A DNA stretch of 64,000 nucleotides. It comes from Prevotella intermedia ATCC 25611 = DSM 20706. GTDB taxonomy: Bacteria > Bacteroidota > Bacteroidia > Bacteroidales > Bacteroidaceae. The DNA lies in contig NZ_CP019301.1 of assembly GCF_001953955.1 (NCBI RefSeq), positions 202,501 through 266,500 on the forward strand. The letters are read 5' to 3'. How positions within the stretch are numbered: position 1 is the stretch's first letter; each line of letters opens with the position of its first letter. Below the pieces are notes generated by a model. That model had not been told where the DNA came from. It ran no database searches and saw only the letters and a list, made by a program, of their open reading frames with translations. Positions 36,375-45,800 of the stretch are shown one piece after another. The translations under genes were made by a program, and so were the position numbers.

Positions 36375-37034
36375 TTATCGATTTAATACTACTCCTTGTA
36401 AGTTCTTGTGAGCCATTGTGTCTATCGGGGCAGACGGCATCGACATTGCTCTGTCGCTATTTGGCACAAATTCACGCTCATTGAAAATACCCCAACCTTT
36501 CGTTTGTCGTATTTCATAGACCGTCATTTGCTCGTCGCTCTTGAACCAGTTTCCCTCCAAGGCCTTGTCGGGAGTCTTTATACGAGAATATTTGTGCGAC
36601 CATATTTCGTGGTTCCGTTCGTCCCAGAATAGTTCGCTGCTATAAAATTCCACGTTGTTTGCAGTTACAATCTGTACGTGTCCGTGAAGTTCCCAACGGC
36701 GTTCCTTGTCGTAATAGATGGCCGTGTCGCATTGCATAAACCCTACGATGCGCTTCTTTAAGTCGAACTGTGTGAGCAACAAACCCTTATTGAAAGTCCA
36801 TCGTGAAGGGTTCTTTACCTCGTTTACCTCCCATTCTTCGGCAATGATACGGTACTTGATGACTCCTGAATCGGAAATCAACGTATTGACACCGTATGTT
36901 GTCATGATAGGAACAGAATCGTGCTCGTGTATGGCAGGGGCTGTATTTCCACGTTTTTCGCTGCACGAAGCCAAAAAGGGTATGACACATAAAGCAATTA
37001 TCATACAAGAGATGAAAAGTTTGCTTTGTTTCAT
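36375..37034 (-). CDS. lptC: LptC-like LPS export protein
   Basis: 219 residues. A lipobox-like N-terminus (IALCVIPFLASCSEK) suggests a lipoprotein rather than the usual membrane anchor. The body is the LptC beta-jellyroll: YRIIAEEWEVNE, the QFDLKKRIVGFMQCDTAIYY segment and ELHGHVQIVTANNVEFYSSELFWDER. It passes lipopolysaccharide from LptBFG to LptA. It is co-transcribed with an OMP and ppiD, all part of envelope assembly. Confidence 0.88.
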   Translation of the reverse strand: MKQSKLFISCMIIALCVIPFLASCSEKRGNTAPAIHEHDSVPIMTTYGVNTLISDSGVIKYRIIAEEWEVNEVKNPSRWTFNKGLLLTQFDLKKRIVGFMQCDTAIYYDKERRWELHGHVQIVTANNVEFYSSELFWDERNHEIWSHKYSRIKTPDKALEGNWFKSDEQMTVYEIRQTKGWGIFNEREFVPNSDRAMSMPSAPIDTMAHKNLQGVVLNR

Positions 37035-37053
37035 AATGCAAGTATAACAGGTT

Positions 37054-38361
37054 TTAGCGTACCTTGAACTTAGCGAACCAACGTTCGTTGAAAGTAAGAC
37101 CTACATTGATGCGGAACATATTTTCTTTTATCAAACCTGTGGCACTTCTGTTCACCCATTCTACTCCGACGTTGAGCAAACTCCTGTGGTTATAGTTGTT
37201 TACGATAGGAATGCCCAATCCAAGGCTTGCAGATATTTCCTTTGGCCCGTCTTGTTTGTTTATCATTATATAAGGTGTAGAATAGCTTACACCTGCACGG
37301 TAGTGCAATTGGCTGAAGAAATTGCGGTAGCGTTCGCCTTTGCAGTATTCTCCACCCAATGTCAGCTTCTGCATATCTTTAAGTTGTCCGCTCACAAGCG
37401 TGTAGCTTGCTTTGTCATTGACAACGTTGAACTGTGGCATTTTAATATCTGCCCATTTCTGCAATTGGTAGTCTACACCCAACTTCAGTTGGTTGTTGTG
37501 GTTCCACATCAAGCCTACACCGAAAACGTGAGGCAGACTTAAAGCGTCTTTTATTGCATAGCTTGTTGTATCGTTCACAGCTGTCTGCGAGTTCTTGGAT
37601 ATAATGTTGCACACTGCATCAGAGTTTAGCTTATGTCCTAAAGAATAGGTCAAGCCTAAAGTAATGGCATTCTTTTTAGACAGTTTCTGCGTATATTGCA
37701 AGCCAAAATCAGCTTTATAACTCTTTACTTCGTATGTATAGGTTTTCGAGAGCGTGTTTATATACGAGTCGCTGTAACTGTTCACGACGGTACGCTCCAA
37801 GTTTCCCCAAAGGTAAGCAATGTTCGCACCGATGGCAAGTCCTTTAAAGGGCTCCCAGCCAAGACCGAAGTAAGCCTGTCTTATACCACCTGTTCCGTTA
37901 AAAGTATTAGAATATGTTGGCTCTGGCAACGATGGATTGGGCTTTGGGTTTACATTACTACGGCTTGTATAGCTGTATCCTACATTTGTATAAGGCATCA
38001 AACCGAAGCTTACACCTACGTGCTTGAAAGCCCGAAAGGCTGCGTTGATATACTCTATGTTACCATTGTTGGCGTTTTTCTTATGCCCATTCTCATCAAA
38101 GTTGGTCATTTGCAAACTCACACCTGCGTCGAATATAAACGAAAGTGAATCTAAAGCAGAGTATGAAGCAGGATTTTGGAAGTTTATCTGGTTGTGTTCG
38201 TGGAAACCGTATGCCAATCCGTTCATACTACGGTTGAAGCTTGAAGACTGCGGAGACAATGTTCCTAATCCAAATTGACTGTATGGAGAATTAGTGCCGC
38301 TCTGTGCCATTGCCGTAATTGATAAGGCTACGCAGAGTGCTGCTGTGAGTATTTTCTTCAT
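37054..38361 (-). CDS. Outer-membrane beta-barrel protein, function unknown
   Basis: 435 residues. The signal peptide is MKKILTAALCVALSITAMAQ. NSPYSQFGLGTLSPQS and NPASYSALDSLSFIFDAGVS are FadL/OmpP1-like openings common in Bacteroidota porin-like proteins; the protein ends NVGLTFNERWFAKFKVR with an aromatic-rich last strand. Substrate and role are unknown. First gene of the operon with lptC, the CNNM gene and ppiD. A -7 motif TAACTTTGC (38392-38400 minus) lies about 30 bp upstream. Confidence 0.8.
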   Translation of the reverse strand: MKKILTAALCVALSITAMAQSGTNSPYSQFGLGTLSPQSSSFNRSMNGLAYGFHEHNQINFQNPASYSALDSLSFIFDAGVSLQMTNFDENGHKKNANNGNIEYINAAFRAFKHVGVSFGLMPYTNVGYSYTSRSNVNPKPNPSLPEPTYSNTFNGTGGIRQAYFGLGWEPFKGLAIGANIAYLWGNLERTVVNSYSDSYINTLSKTYTYEVKSYKADFGLQYTQKLSKKNAITLGLTYSLGHKLNSDAVCNIISKNSQTAVNDTTSYAIKDALSLPHVFGVGLMWNHNNQLKLGVDYQLQKWADIKMPQFNVVNDKASYTLVSGQLKDMQKLTLGGEYCKGERYRNFFSQLHYRAGVSYSTPYIMINKQDGPKEISASLGLGIPIVNNYNHRSLLNVGVEWVNRSATGLIKENMFRINVGLTFNERWFAKFKVR

Positions 38362-38459
38362 CTATTTGTAATTTCAAAAAATATAAACAGTGCAAAGTTA
38401 TTAAAAAAAAATGATAACATAGAAATTCTATATACTATTTTGATTTTTAATAAGGTTTC

Positions 38460-38490
38460 TTTGCGGTATCACAGTTTTTCATTACCTTTG
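38460..38490 (+). promoter_or_regulatory. Promoter of the DUF4105 gene, with almost no leader
   Basis: TTTG at 38460-38463, 19-bp spacer, TACCTTTG at 38483-38490. The ATG is at 38499, so the expected transcript start is at or within a few bases of the start codon. Confidence 0.7.
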
Positions 38491-38498
38491 CCAAACAA

Positions 38499-39701
38499 AT
38501 GAAAAAGCTCGTTCGATATATAGTTGTCTGCATTTTGCTATCAGTTTTGCCACTGGCTGCAAAAGCAGATTCATTGACCTATTCGGACTCTGTTGAAATC
38601 TCTCTCTTGACTTGTACGCCTGGCAACGAGGTGTGGGCGCAATACGGACACACAGCCATTCGCTACAACGATATTGCAAACGGCAACGACCTTGTTGCCA
38701 ATTATGGTGTATTTTCATTTGAACAACCTTATTTTATTCCTCGTTTCGTATTGGGAATGACCGATTATCGCATTGGCATGTCTACAACCGAAGAGATGCT
38801 TTTCATATATTCATACGAGGGTAGAGGCATTATTGAACAGGTATTGAACCTCACCAAGGACGAAAAATATAAAATTTACCTTGCCTTAAAGAAGAACTTG
38901 CTTCCCGAGAATGTTGTGTATAGATACAATTTCTTTTACGATAATTGCACCACAAGGGCACAACACATGCTGCTCGACTATTTAAATGGCAATACTAAAT
39001 ATACTTCTGACAATACAAAACCCTTGCCTTCGTTTCGTGAAATGATACACGAATGGAACAAAAACGACGCTTGGACACAGTTCGGTGAGGATATATTATT
39101 AGGTGTAACTGCCGATTTGCCTGTTAAAACAGAAGAACAGAAACTGTTTCTGCCCGATAACCTACGCAAATACATCGAATGTGCAATACACAACGGACAG
39201 CCTTTGGTAAAGCAAACATCGGTTCTCTTACAGCCCAGCAAGTCTTCAGAAGAGGCAAGCATCTTCATTTCGCCCTTTCAAGTTGCAATTCTGTTTGCCG
39301 TTCTTGCTATTTCCGTATTGCTCATAGAGTATAAAAAGAAAATAGCTTTATGGGGTTGGGACATTCTGCTGATGGCTGTTTCGGGCATTATAGGGCTTCT
39401 CCTGTTTGTTATGATATTCTCTTGCCACCCTTCTGTAAGCCTCAATATGATAATATTCTTGTTCAATCCGTTGGCTCTGTTCCTCATTCCTTCGGTTGTC
39501 AAGAGCATCAGACGCAAGCAGAAACATTGGTGGTGGACGGCTTGGGAAGTGTCAATCATAATTGGATTTATCGGTAGCTTTTTCCAAAAGATTCCTGTTC
39601 CAATATTAATTGTGGCACTATTCTTGCTATTTAATTGTGTCTTCCATCAATGGTTGATTAAGAATGTCTATACGGTAGCGATAGAAAACAAGGCAAAATG
39701 A
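38499..39701 (+). CDS. DUF4105 (Lnb N-terminal periplasmic) membrane protein
   Basis: 400 residues. Signal peptide MKKLVRYIVVCILLSVLPLAAKA, then the Lnb-type DUF4105 domain (about residues 25-190) with YGHTAIRYND and the likely nucleophile in FFYDNCTTRAQHMLLDYL. The last 150 residues contain four to five membrane helices. The domain has a papain-like arrangement (His, Cys) and is found in envelope proteins of Bacteroidota; the substrate is unknown. Its stop overlaps the next start (ATGATGA). Confidence 0.85.
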   Translation: MKKLVRYIVVCILLSVLPLAAKADSLTYSDSVEISLLTCTPGNEVWAQYGHTAIRYNDIANGNDLVANYGVFSFEQPYFIPRFVLGMTDYRIGMSTTEEMLFIYSYEGRGIIEQVLNLTKDEKYKIYLALKKNLLPENVVYRYNFFYDNCTTRAQHMLLDYLNGNTKYTSDNTKPLPSFREMIHEWNKNDAWTQFGEDILLGVTADLPVKTEEQKLFLPDNLRKYIECAIHNGQPLVKQTSVLLQPSKSSEEASIFISPFQVAILFAVLAISVLLIEYKKKIALWGWDILLMAVSGIIGLLLFVMIFSCHPSVSLNMIIFLFNPLALFLIPSVVKSIRRKQKHWWWTAWEVSIIIGFIGSFFQKIPVPILIVALFLLFNCVFHQWLIKNVYTVAIENKAK

Positions 39702-40060
39702 TGAATAAATACATTACCGCACTGCTCGTAGTATTAGCAACAACAGGCGTAGAAGCACAGACATACCAGTCTGCGCTAAAGGCGGCAATGGGCAATGCTA
39801 CTTTAGAAGAGTTTTGCAATCATCTTAATATAAAAGGTGTTGAAACTGACATATTGTCGGTTATCGAAGCCTACAAGAATATTTCAAAGGAAGAAGAAAA
39901 CAAACCTGCAACCACACGCCTTGCTCCCTCCGACAGACACAAGGCTGTACACAGCGTACGACAATTAGAAAATCTTAGAAAAACAATATCAAACTATTTG
40001 CCGAATCCCTCGGTCAATTCTGCAATATTAATACGTGCGCCGAGTCGTTTTATCTCATAG
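39698..40060 (+). CDS. Small exported protein of unknown function
   Basis: 120 residues with a signal peptide (MMNKYITALLVVLATTGVEA). The mature part is helical and charged, with ISKEEENKPATTR in the middle, and no recognised motif. The start overlaps the stop of the DUF4105 gene by 4 bp, so the two are translationally coupled and may work together. A start at the second ATG (39701) is also possible. The 119 bp to secA hold no clear feature apart from a short CGCTT-CAATA-AGCG hairpin. Confidence 0.6.
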   Translation: MMNKYITALLVVLATTGVEAQTYQSALKAAMGNATLEEFCNHLNIKGVETDILSVIEAYKNISKEEENKPATTRLAPSDRHKAVHSVRQLENLRKTISNYLPNPSVNSAILIRAPSRFIS

Positions 40061-40179
40061 ACACGCTTCAATAAGCGTAACTAATTACAGCGAGAAAATA
40101 AAACAATATTCACACAGTGGACTTCTAACAGATTAAATGAACGACAAACAAACACGTCCGCTGAAATACAGACATTAAA

Positions 40180-43100
40180 ATGAACTTCACAAAATTAATG
40201 AAGTCTCTCTTTGGAGACAAATCAACACGCGATATGAAACTCATTCAACCGTATGTTGATAAAATCAAAGCTGCCTACCCAGCTATCAAGGAACTTAGCA
40301 ACGACGACTTGCGTGCTAAAACAAAGGAAATACAACAATATGTTCAAGACGCTGGCAAGCAGCAACGCGAGGAAATAGCAAAACTCCGTGAGAGCATCGA
40401 AGATACACCAATCGACGAGCGCGAGGATATTTTCAACAAGATAGACAAACTCGAAAAAGAGGCACTGGACAACTATGAGAAGGCATTGGACGAAGTTATG
40501 CCTATTGCTTTCTCTATCGTAAAAGATACGGCTCGCCGCTTTACAGAGAACGAAGAAACCATCGTTACGGCAAACGACTTCGACCGTGAGCTTGCAGCCG
40601 ACCCACGAAAAGACTTCATAACCATCGACGGCGACAAGGCTATCTACCACAACCACTGGACAGCAGGCGGCAACGACCTCAAGTGGGAAATGGTTCACTA
40701 CGACGTTCAGCTTTTCGGCGGTACGGTACTCCACCAAGGTAAGATTGCCGAAATGGCAACGGGTGAAGGTAAAACCCTCGTGGCTACCTTGCCTGTCTTC
40801 CTCAACGCTTTGACAGGAAATGGTGTTCACGTGGTAACGGTGAACGATTACCTTGCCAAACGTGACTCTGAATGGATGGGGCCATTGTACGAATTCAACG
40901 GTTTGTCGGTCGATTGTATTGACAAACATCAACCTAACTCGCCAGAACGTCGCCGCGCTTACCAAGCCGACATTACTTTCGGTACAAACAACGAGTTCGG
41001 TTTCGACTACCTACGCGACAACATGGCAGTATCGCCTGCCGACCTCGTGCAGCGCAAGCACAACTATGCCATTGTCGATGAGGTAGACTCTGTGTTGGTA
41101 GACGATGCCCGTACACCTCTTATTATTAGTGGTCCTGTACCAAAAGGCGACGACCAGATGTTTGAGGAATATCAGCCATTGGTTCAGAAACTCTTTGAAG
41201 TTCAGCGCAAGCAAGCTACCGAATTGCTTGCAGAAGCACGCACAAAGATTTCGAGTGCAGCCGATTGCAAGGACGAAAAAGAACGTCAGGCAATGCTCGA
41301 AGAAGGTTTCTTGGCACTTTATCGCTCACACAAGGCACTGCCAAAGAACAAGGCACTCATCAAGTTCCTTTCAGAAGAAGGCATTAAGTCGGGTATGCTG
41401 AAGACTGAAGAGTTCTATATGGCAAACAACAACCGTGAAATGCCAAAGGCGGTAGAGCCGCTTTACTTCGTTACCGAAGAGAAAATGAACTCTTGCGACC
41501 TTACCGACAAGGGTGCAACGTGGTTGGCTAAAGAGGTAAACGACGATAAGTTGTTTGTGCTTCCTGATATTACAACAGAGCTTTCGCAACTCGAAAAAGA
41601 GAAGGAAGACAAGGTAATAGACGAGCAAACCTACATCGACAAGAAAGACGATATGATGAGCAACTACGGTGTTCAGAGCGAACGTGTCCACACGTTGCAG
41701 CAGTTGCTCAAGGCTTATACCATGTTCAATAAGGACGATGAATACGTTGTTCTCGATGGCGAGGTGAAAATCGTAGACGAACAGACTGGTCGTATTATGG
41801 AAGGCCGCCGCTGGAGCGATGGACTCCATCAAGCTGTGGAAGCCAAGGAACACGTAAAGGTGGAAGCTGCCACACAGACTTTCGCTACCATTACCTTGCA
41901 GAACTACTTCCGTATGTACCATAAATTGGCGGGTATGACGGGTACAGCCTCTACCGAAGCAGGCGAATTCTGGGACATCTACAAGCTCGATGTTGTAGAA
42001 ATTCCTACCAACCGTCCTATCCAACGTAAGGATATGGAAGACCGTGTCTACAAAACGGCTCGCGAAAAGTATGCTGCCGTAATCGACGAAATAGAAGAAA
42101 TGCGCAACAGCGGACGCCCTTGCCTGGTGGGTACAACCTCTGTGGAAATCAGTGAGTTGCTCAGCAAGATGCTCAGTATGCGCAAGATACCACACCAAGT
42201 GTTGAATGCCAAGCAGCACCTGAAGGAAGCACAGATTGTTGCCGAAGCAGGACGCTCTACCAACGGACTCGGTGCCGTTACCATTGCTACCAATATGGCG
42301 GGTCGTGGTACCGACATTAAGCTCTCGCAGGAAGTGAAAGATGCTGGTGGTTTGGCAATTATCGGTACCGAACGCCACGAAAGCCGCCGTGTAGACCGCC
42401 AGTTGCGTGGTCGTGCAGGACGTCAGGGCGACCCTGGTTCATCTGTGTTCTACGTTTCGTTGGAAGACAAGCTGATGCGTCTTTTCGGTTCCGAACGTAT
42501 CGCAAAGGTTATGGACAGACTCGGTTTCGAGGAAGGCGAGCGCATCGAAAGTTCAATGATTTCAAACAGTATTGAGCGTGCGCAGAAGAAGGTGGAGGAG
42601 AACAACTTCGGTATTCGTAAGCGTTTGTTGGAGTACGACGACGTTATGAACAAGCAGCGTACCGTAATTTACGAGAAGCGTCGCCATGCATTGATGGGCG
42701 AACGCATCGGTATGGATATTTCAAATATCATCTGGGACCGCTGTGTAAACATCATAGAGAACAACGACTACGAAGGTTGCAAGGAAGAGTTCCTCAAAGT
42801 GCTGGCGATGGAATGCCCATTCACCGAAGCCGAATTTGAGAATACAGGCAGGGAAGAATTGGAAGAACGTGCTTTCCAAGTTACCATTGAGAACTTTGAA
42901 CGCAAGACGGAACGCATTCAAACCGTGGCTTGGCCTATCATTAAGCAGGTTTACGAGAACCAAGGTGCTATGTACGAGCGTATTATGGTGCCAATTACCG
43001 ATGGCAAGCGTGTCTACAATATACCTTGCAACTTGAAGGAAGCCTACGACTCTGAGGCTAAATCGGTAGTTAGACAGTTCGAGAAAGTCATTCTCCTGCA

Positions 43101-43536
43101 CCTCATCGACGACGACTGGAAGGAGAACCTGCGCCAGCTCGACGAATTGCGACACTCTGTGCAGAATGCTTCATACGAGCAGAAAGACCCATTGCTCATT
43201 TTCAAACTTGAGAGTGTGAAGCTTTGGGACAATATGATTAACGATATGAACAACCGCACAGCAAGCGTTCTGATGCGTGGACAAATTCCTGATATGCAGC
43301 CTGCAGAAGAAATTCAAGAAGCTGCTCCAGAGCAACATTCACAGCGTTACGACGAGAAGAAGGACGATTTGATTGACCAAAATCAGCAAGCTGCTGCTCA
43401 CCAAGATACGCGCGAGACAGCACAGCAGCAACATCGCACTCCTTATATGGCTGAAAAAATGCCACGTCCAAACGACCCGTGCCCTTGCGGTAGCGGAAAG
43501 AAGTTCAAGAATTGCCACGGACGCAATTTAAGATAA
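40180..43536 (+). CDS. secA: Protein translocase ATPase SecA
   Basis: 1118 residues, longer than the roughly 900 of E. coli, as usual in Bacteroidota. Walker A is in [18 protein letters not shown], the DEAD-like box is [17 protein letters not shown], and helicase motifs include AGMTGTAS and [10 protein letters not shown]. An insertion with long charged helices lies around residues 340-500 ([16 protein letters not shown] and following). The C-terminus ends in a SecB/metal-binding motif [18 protein letters not shown]. It drives preproteins through SecYEG. Intact. Confidence 0.98.
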   Translation: MNFTKLMKSLFGDKSTRDMKLIQPYVDKIKAAYPAIKELSNDDLRAKTKEIQQYVQDAGKQQREEIAKLRESIEDTPIDEREDIFNKIDKLEKEALDNYEKALDEVMPIAFSIVKDTARRFTENEETIVTANDFDRELAADPRKDFITIDGDKAIYHNHWTAGGNDLKWEMVHYDVQLFGGTVLHQGKIAEMATGEGKTLVATLPVFLNALTGNGVHVVTVNDYLAKRDSEWMGPLYEFNGLSVDCIDKHQPNSPERRRAYQADITFGTNNEFGFDYLRDNMAVSPADLVQRKHNYAIVDEVDSVLVDDARTPLIISGPVPKGDDQMFEEYQPLVQKLFEVQRKQATELLAEARTKISSAADCKDEKERQAMLEEGFLALYRSHKALPKNKALIKFLSEEGIKSGMLKTEEFYMANNNREMPKAVEPLYFVTEEKMNSCDLTDKGATWLAKEVNDDKLFVLPDITTELSQLEKEKEDKVIDEQTYIDKKDDMMSNYGVQSERVHTLQQLLKAYTMFNKDDEYVVLDGEVKIVDEQTGRIMEGRRWSDGLHQAVEAKEHVKVEAATQTFATITLQNYFRMYHKLAGMTGTASTEAGEFWDIYKLDVVEIPTNRPIQRKDMEDRVYKTAREKYAAVIDEIEEMRNSGRPCLVGTTSVEISELLSKMLSMRKIPHQVLNAKQHLKEAQIVAEAGRSTNGLGAVTIATNMAGRGTDIKLSQEVKDAGGLAIIGTERHESRRVDRQLRGRAGRQGDPGSSVFYVSLEDKLMRLFGSERIAKVMDRLGFEEGERIESSMISNSIERAQKKVEENNFGIRKRLLEYDDVMNKQRTVIYEKRRHALMGERIGMDISNIIWDRCVNIIENNDYEGCKEEFLKVLAMECPFTEAEFENTGREELEERAFQVTIENFERKTERIQTVAWPIIKQVYENQGAMYERIMVPITDGKRVYNIPCNLKEAYDSEAKSVVRQFEKVILLHLIDDDWKENLRQLDELRHSVQNASYEQKDPLLIFKLESVKLWDNMINDMNNRTASVLMRGQIPDMQPAEEIQEAAPEQHSQRYDEKKDDLIDQNQQAAAHQDTRETAQQQHRTPYMAEKMPRPNDPCPCGSGKKFKNCHGRNLR

Positions 43537-43561
43537 GCCGTAAAACATCATAAAACAAGTA

Positions 43562-43599
43562 CAGGAGCGAAACCTTTTATCGGGTTTCGCTCCTTTTTT
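43562..43599 (+). terminator. Intrinsic terminator of secA
   Basis: A 12-bp stem (AGGAGCGAAACC / GGTTTCGCTCCT) with an 8-nt loop and a T6 run, 26 bp after the stop. Confidence 0.92.
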
Positions 43600-43883
43600 A
43601 TTGAAGAGCAACAACAGAGGGAAACGATATTCTATCGGCGAAAAGTCGTTGCGGTGGTTGTACAAAATAAGCAGCAACATCGCTGCAGAGTCTTTATACC
43701 TTGAGTGTAGCTATGTTGTACTGCGCATACAGCCAGCTTTACACAGAAAGTGTGGCATTGTTAGGCAAACCTTAATCTCTGTTTTTGCTTTCCGTTGCCT
43801 GTGTCTTGCATTCGTTCTGCTTGCTGAGTGGTGTTGTTTCCTACAATCAAATATCTTTGTTTATAATATCTCGCAATGTATGG

Positions 43884-43950
43884 CATCGTAGAGTCAACCA
43901 GCAAGTGCAAAAATATAATAATTTTGCACTTGCTGGTTGACTCTACGATG
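43884..43950. repeat. 29-bp perfect palindrome arms with a 9-nt loop
   Basis: Arms 43884-43912 and 43922-43950 are exact reverse complements and enclose ATATAATAA. The loop edge creates -7-like motifs facing outwards in both directions (TAATTTTGC at 43919-43927 plus; TATTTTTGC at 43907-43915 minus). There is no T run, so it is not an ordinary terminator. The 280 bp before it (43600-43883) hold no gene I can support, only a -7-like TATCTTTG at 43853. Confidence 0.9.
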
Positions 43951-44105
43951 AATTTCTTAAAAAGAAATTGCGAAAATGTTTGGATATGTATTTGAAATGT
44001 GCTAAGTTTGCAAAAAGAACAAATTTAGAAGATTTGGAGAAGTTCGTAAACCTTAATCTTAGCAAACTTCCAGAATTTTCAAATAAGTCATATACTTTAG
44101 AATAG
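43941..44105 (+). pseudogene. 5'-truncated gene fragment upstream of a PH-domain gene
   Basis: An open frame of 54 codons begins inside the right palindrome arm after an in-frame TGA (43938) and reads LYDEFLKKKLRKC, MYLKCAKFAKRTNLEDLEKF and LSKLPEFSNKSYTLE before TAG at 44103. An ATG at 43986 could give 39 residues. The composition is protein-like and the stop lies 6 bp before the next gene, as in an operon. It looks like the C-terminal end of a gene cut by the event that made the palindrome. Family unknown. Confidence 0.45.
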
Positions 44106-44111
44106 GATAAG

Positions 44112-44522
44112 ATGGAAAAAAAATATAATTCAAAAGTTGACTTGTGGTTATATCTGTTTATATATATAAGTATAATATTATCTGCAGTACCTATTCTTTT
44201 AATTGATTTTAATTGGATTGTTACTATTTTTCTATTTGTTATCCTCGCAGCGTTAACCTTGTATCCATTAGGAATTAAATATACAATTAATGGAAAAGTC
44301 TTATCTATTCATTGTCCTTTCTTTTCAACACAGGTAATTGATATTTTTGATATTTTGTTAATAGAATCTACACACACTTTAGATTCGTCACCTGCAGCTT
44401 CAATTGATCGATTAAAGTTAACGTATAAGCATGGTTGTGTCATTATTTCACCTAAGAAAAAAAAGGATTTTGTAAATCATATTTTATCAATCAACTCAAA
44501 GGTTCATATAAAAATCAATTGA
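44112..44522 (+). CDS. Small membrane protein with PH-like domain
   Basis: 136 residues. Two membrane helices near the N-terminus (LWLYLFIYISIILSAVPILL and a second at about 38-60) are followed by a beta-rich region of about 70 residues (KYTINGKVLSIHCPFFSTQV, DILLIESTHT, VIISPKKKKDFVNHILS), the pattern of bacterial PH (YyaB-like) domains. Function unknown. The region is strongly AT-rich compared with secA and the tam genes, which suggests transfer. Confidence 0.65.
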   Translation: MEKKYNSKVDLWLYLFIYISIILSAVPILLIDFNWIVTIFLFVILAALTLYPLGIKYTINGKVLSIHCPFFSTQVIDIFDILLIESTHTLDSSPAASIDRLKLTYKHGCVIISPKKKKDFVNHILSINSKVHIKIN

Positions 44523-44698
44523 AGATATATAAAAAAAGTATTGCTGTCTGGTAAAACTTTTTAGGAACGTCTAAAATTAGGGTCAACACTTCTCACGAAG
44601 TATCGGTCCTTTTGGTTATCTTTGATTTTAGAAAAAAATAACCATGGGCAAAGATAGGGCGGAGTAAATAAATTTATTCCAAAAAAAAGATAATTTTG
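44523..44698. other. Non-coding stretch before the tRNA-Lys genes
   Basis: Holds a -7-like TATCTTTG near 44619 and a 7-codon frame MGKDRAE (44644-44667) that goes nowhere. It could be the worn end of an insertion sequence but nothing in it proves that. Confidence 0.3.
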
Positions 44699-44731
44699 TT
44701 TGGTTGGTTAACGGAAAATTGCTACCTTTGC
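44699..44731 (+). promoter_or_regulatory. Promoter of the tRNA-Lys pair
   Basis: TTTG at 44699-44702, 20-bp spacer, TACCTTTGC at 44723-44731, 19 bp before the first tRNA. Confidence 0.75.
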
Positions 44732-44750
44732 ACTCGCAAAAACGAAAAAT

Positions 44751-44823
44751 GCACCCTTAGCTCAGTTGGTAGAGCAACTGACTCTTAATCAGTGGGTCTA
44801 GGGTTCGAGTCCCTAAGGGTGTA
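44751..44823 (+). tRNA. tRNA-Lys (anticodon CTT), first copy
   Basis: Acceptor GCACCCT/AGGGTGT with a G-U first pair, anticodon loop CTCTTAA in stem ACTGA/TCAGT, T arm TAGGG-TTCGAGT-CCCTA. CCA not encoded. Confidence 0.96.
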
Positions 44824-44850
44824 CACTTTCAGTGCAAATTTCGTTTTAAT

Positions 44851-44923
44851 GCACCCTTAGCTCAGTTGGTAGAGCAACTGACTCTTAATCAGTGGGTCTA
44901 GGGTTCGAGTCCCTAAGGGTGTA
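44851..44923 (+). tRNA. tRNA-Lys (anticodon CTT), second copy
   Basis: Identical in all 73 bases to the copy exactly 100 bp upstream. The 27-bp spacer has no promoter motif, so both come from one transcript. Confidence 0.96.
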
Positions 44924-44940
44924 CAAAACCCATTGATAAA

Positions 44941-44972
44941 AGCCTCAAAGTTCAGCTTTGAGGCTTTTTTTA
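44941..44972 (+). terminator. Intrinsic terminator of the tRNA-Lys pair
   Basis: A 10-bp stem AGCCTCAAAG / CTTTGAGGCT, loop TTCAG, followed by T7. Confidence 0.93.
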
Positions 44973-45013
44973 TTTCCTATTTTCTGTAAGAGGGGGAGGG
45001 TAGAATAAATAAA

Positions 45014-45045
45014 AAAAGTCCGTAAGCGTGTGCTTACGGACTTTT
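45014..45045 (-). terminator. Terminator of the tRNA-Ser/tRNA-Glu unit
   Basis: A 14-bp stem including GTCCGTAAGC / GCTTACGGAC with a 4-nt loop. The minus-strand side is followed by a T run. Confidence 0.9.
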
Positions 45046-45048
45046 GTG

Positions 45049-45120
45049 TAGTCGGTACGAGAATCGAACTCGTATGCCAAGATTGAGAATCTTGTATCCT
45101 AACCGTTAGATGAACCGACC
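45049..45120 (-). tRNA. tRNA-Glu (anticodon CTC)
   Basis: Acceptor GGTCGGT/ACCGACT with a G-U first pair, anticodon loop TTCTCAA in stem CAAGA/TCTTG, T arm ACGAG-TTCGATT-CTCGT. CCA not encoded. Confidence 0.94.
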
Positions 45121-45151
45121 CAGTTATCGTTTCTTTGCCCCCGAAGGGTTG

Positions 45152-45238
45152 CGGAAGGAGGGGGATTCGAACCCCCGGTACGGTAACCCGCACGTCAGTT
45201 TAGCAAACTGGTGGTTTCAGCCACTCACCCATCCTTCC
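45152..45238 (-). tRNA. tRNA-Ser (anticodon GCT)
   Basis: 87 nt with a long variable arm, acceptor GGAAGGA/TCCTTCC, anticodon loop TTGCTAA in stem CAGT../..ACTG, T arm GGGGG-TTCGAAT-CCCCC. CCA not encoded. Confidence 0.95.
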
Positions 45239-45284
45239 AGTCAGGGCTCGGTAACCGAGTTGCCAAGCATTTTTCAAATGCTGT

Positions 45285-45317
45285 GCAAAGGTACTATATA
45301 TTTTCTATTCTTACAAA
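45285..45317 (-). promoter_or_regulatory. Promoter of the tRNA-Ser/tRNA-Glu unit
   Basis: TACCTTTGC (45285-45293) and TTTG (45314-45317) on the minus strand with a 20-bp spacer. Confidence 0.75.
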
Positions 45318-45486
45318 TTTTTTGGTGGCTTTTTTCTCAAAAACTTCCTTGTAGGTGTTTTCCTTCCATATAAGTAAGGTTGTGGAAGAAGAGGGTAGGG
45401 GTTGATTTTTCAGCTTGCTGACAGCAAATAAACGCTCTCCAAAGTCTTGTGAAAAAATACGACAAAATACGGATTTGGCGAACCTT

Positions 45487-45651
45487 GTATAACTGTCTGA
45501 TAATCAACAACTACGCTTTGGCGTTCCAAAACCTATTGTTTTGCGTTCCAAAAGCGTAGGTTTTACACGATAAAAGCGGCTCTTTTGCATCGCAAAAGAG
45601 CCGCTTTTGAAAAACCAAAGTAAAACACTCGATTTTCTGTAAATATATTTC
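45487..45651 (+). repeat. 165-bp subtype of the modular intergenic repeat, copy 6
   Basis: It shares the central blocks with the 190-bp copies but has different outer parts: left AACTACGCTTTGGCGTTCC, right AAACCAAAGTAAAACACTCG and TTCTGTAAATATATTTC. Words are GTAGG, GGCTC, and inverted GAGCC; blocks 2 and 3 form a 16-bp or longer hairpin. The same subtype occurs at 57254. It lies downstream of tamA. The rest of the 562-bp gap (45318-45486, 45652-45800) holds no gene I can support. Confidence 0.85.
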
Positions 45652-45800
45652 GTAAACGTCAGGGCATCGAAAAGGGGTGCAGCAAGTACGAAGTTGTGCT
45701 TGTGGGCGAGTCGGTATAAAGACTTCTTACTATACCTACCGACTTGTTATGGTGGGTGTTAAGCACGTAATGGATTGCACTCCAATGTTCGTTTTGTAGT

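Noticed and set aside
41371..42378. 335-codon minus-strand frame opposite secA
   Set aside because: Covers the conserved helicase region of secA on the other strand; His/Arg-rich shadow composition.
43601..43891. 96-codon plus-strand frame after secA
   Set aside because: Starts just after the secA terminator, Cys-rich random composition, ends in the palindrome.
44644..44667. MGKDRAE frame as the start of a transposase
   Set aside because: Only seven codons before a stop, with no terminal repeat or further similarity visible.
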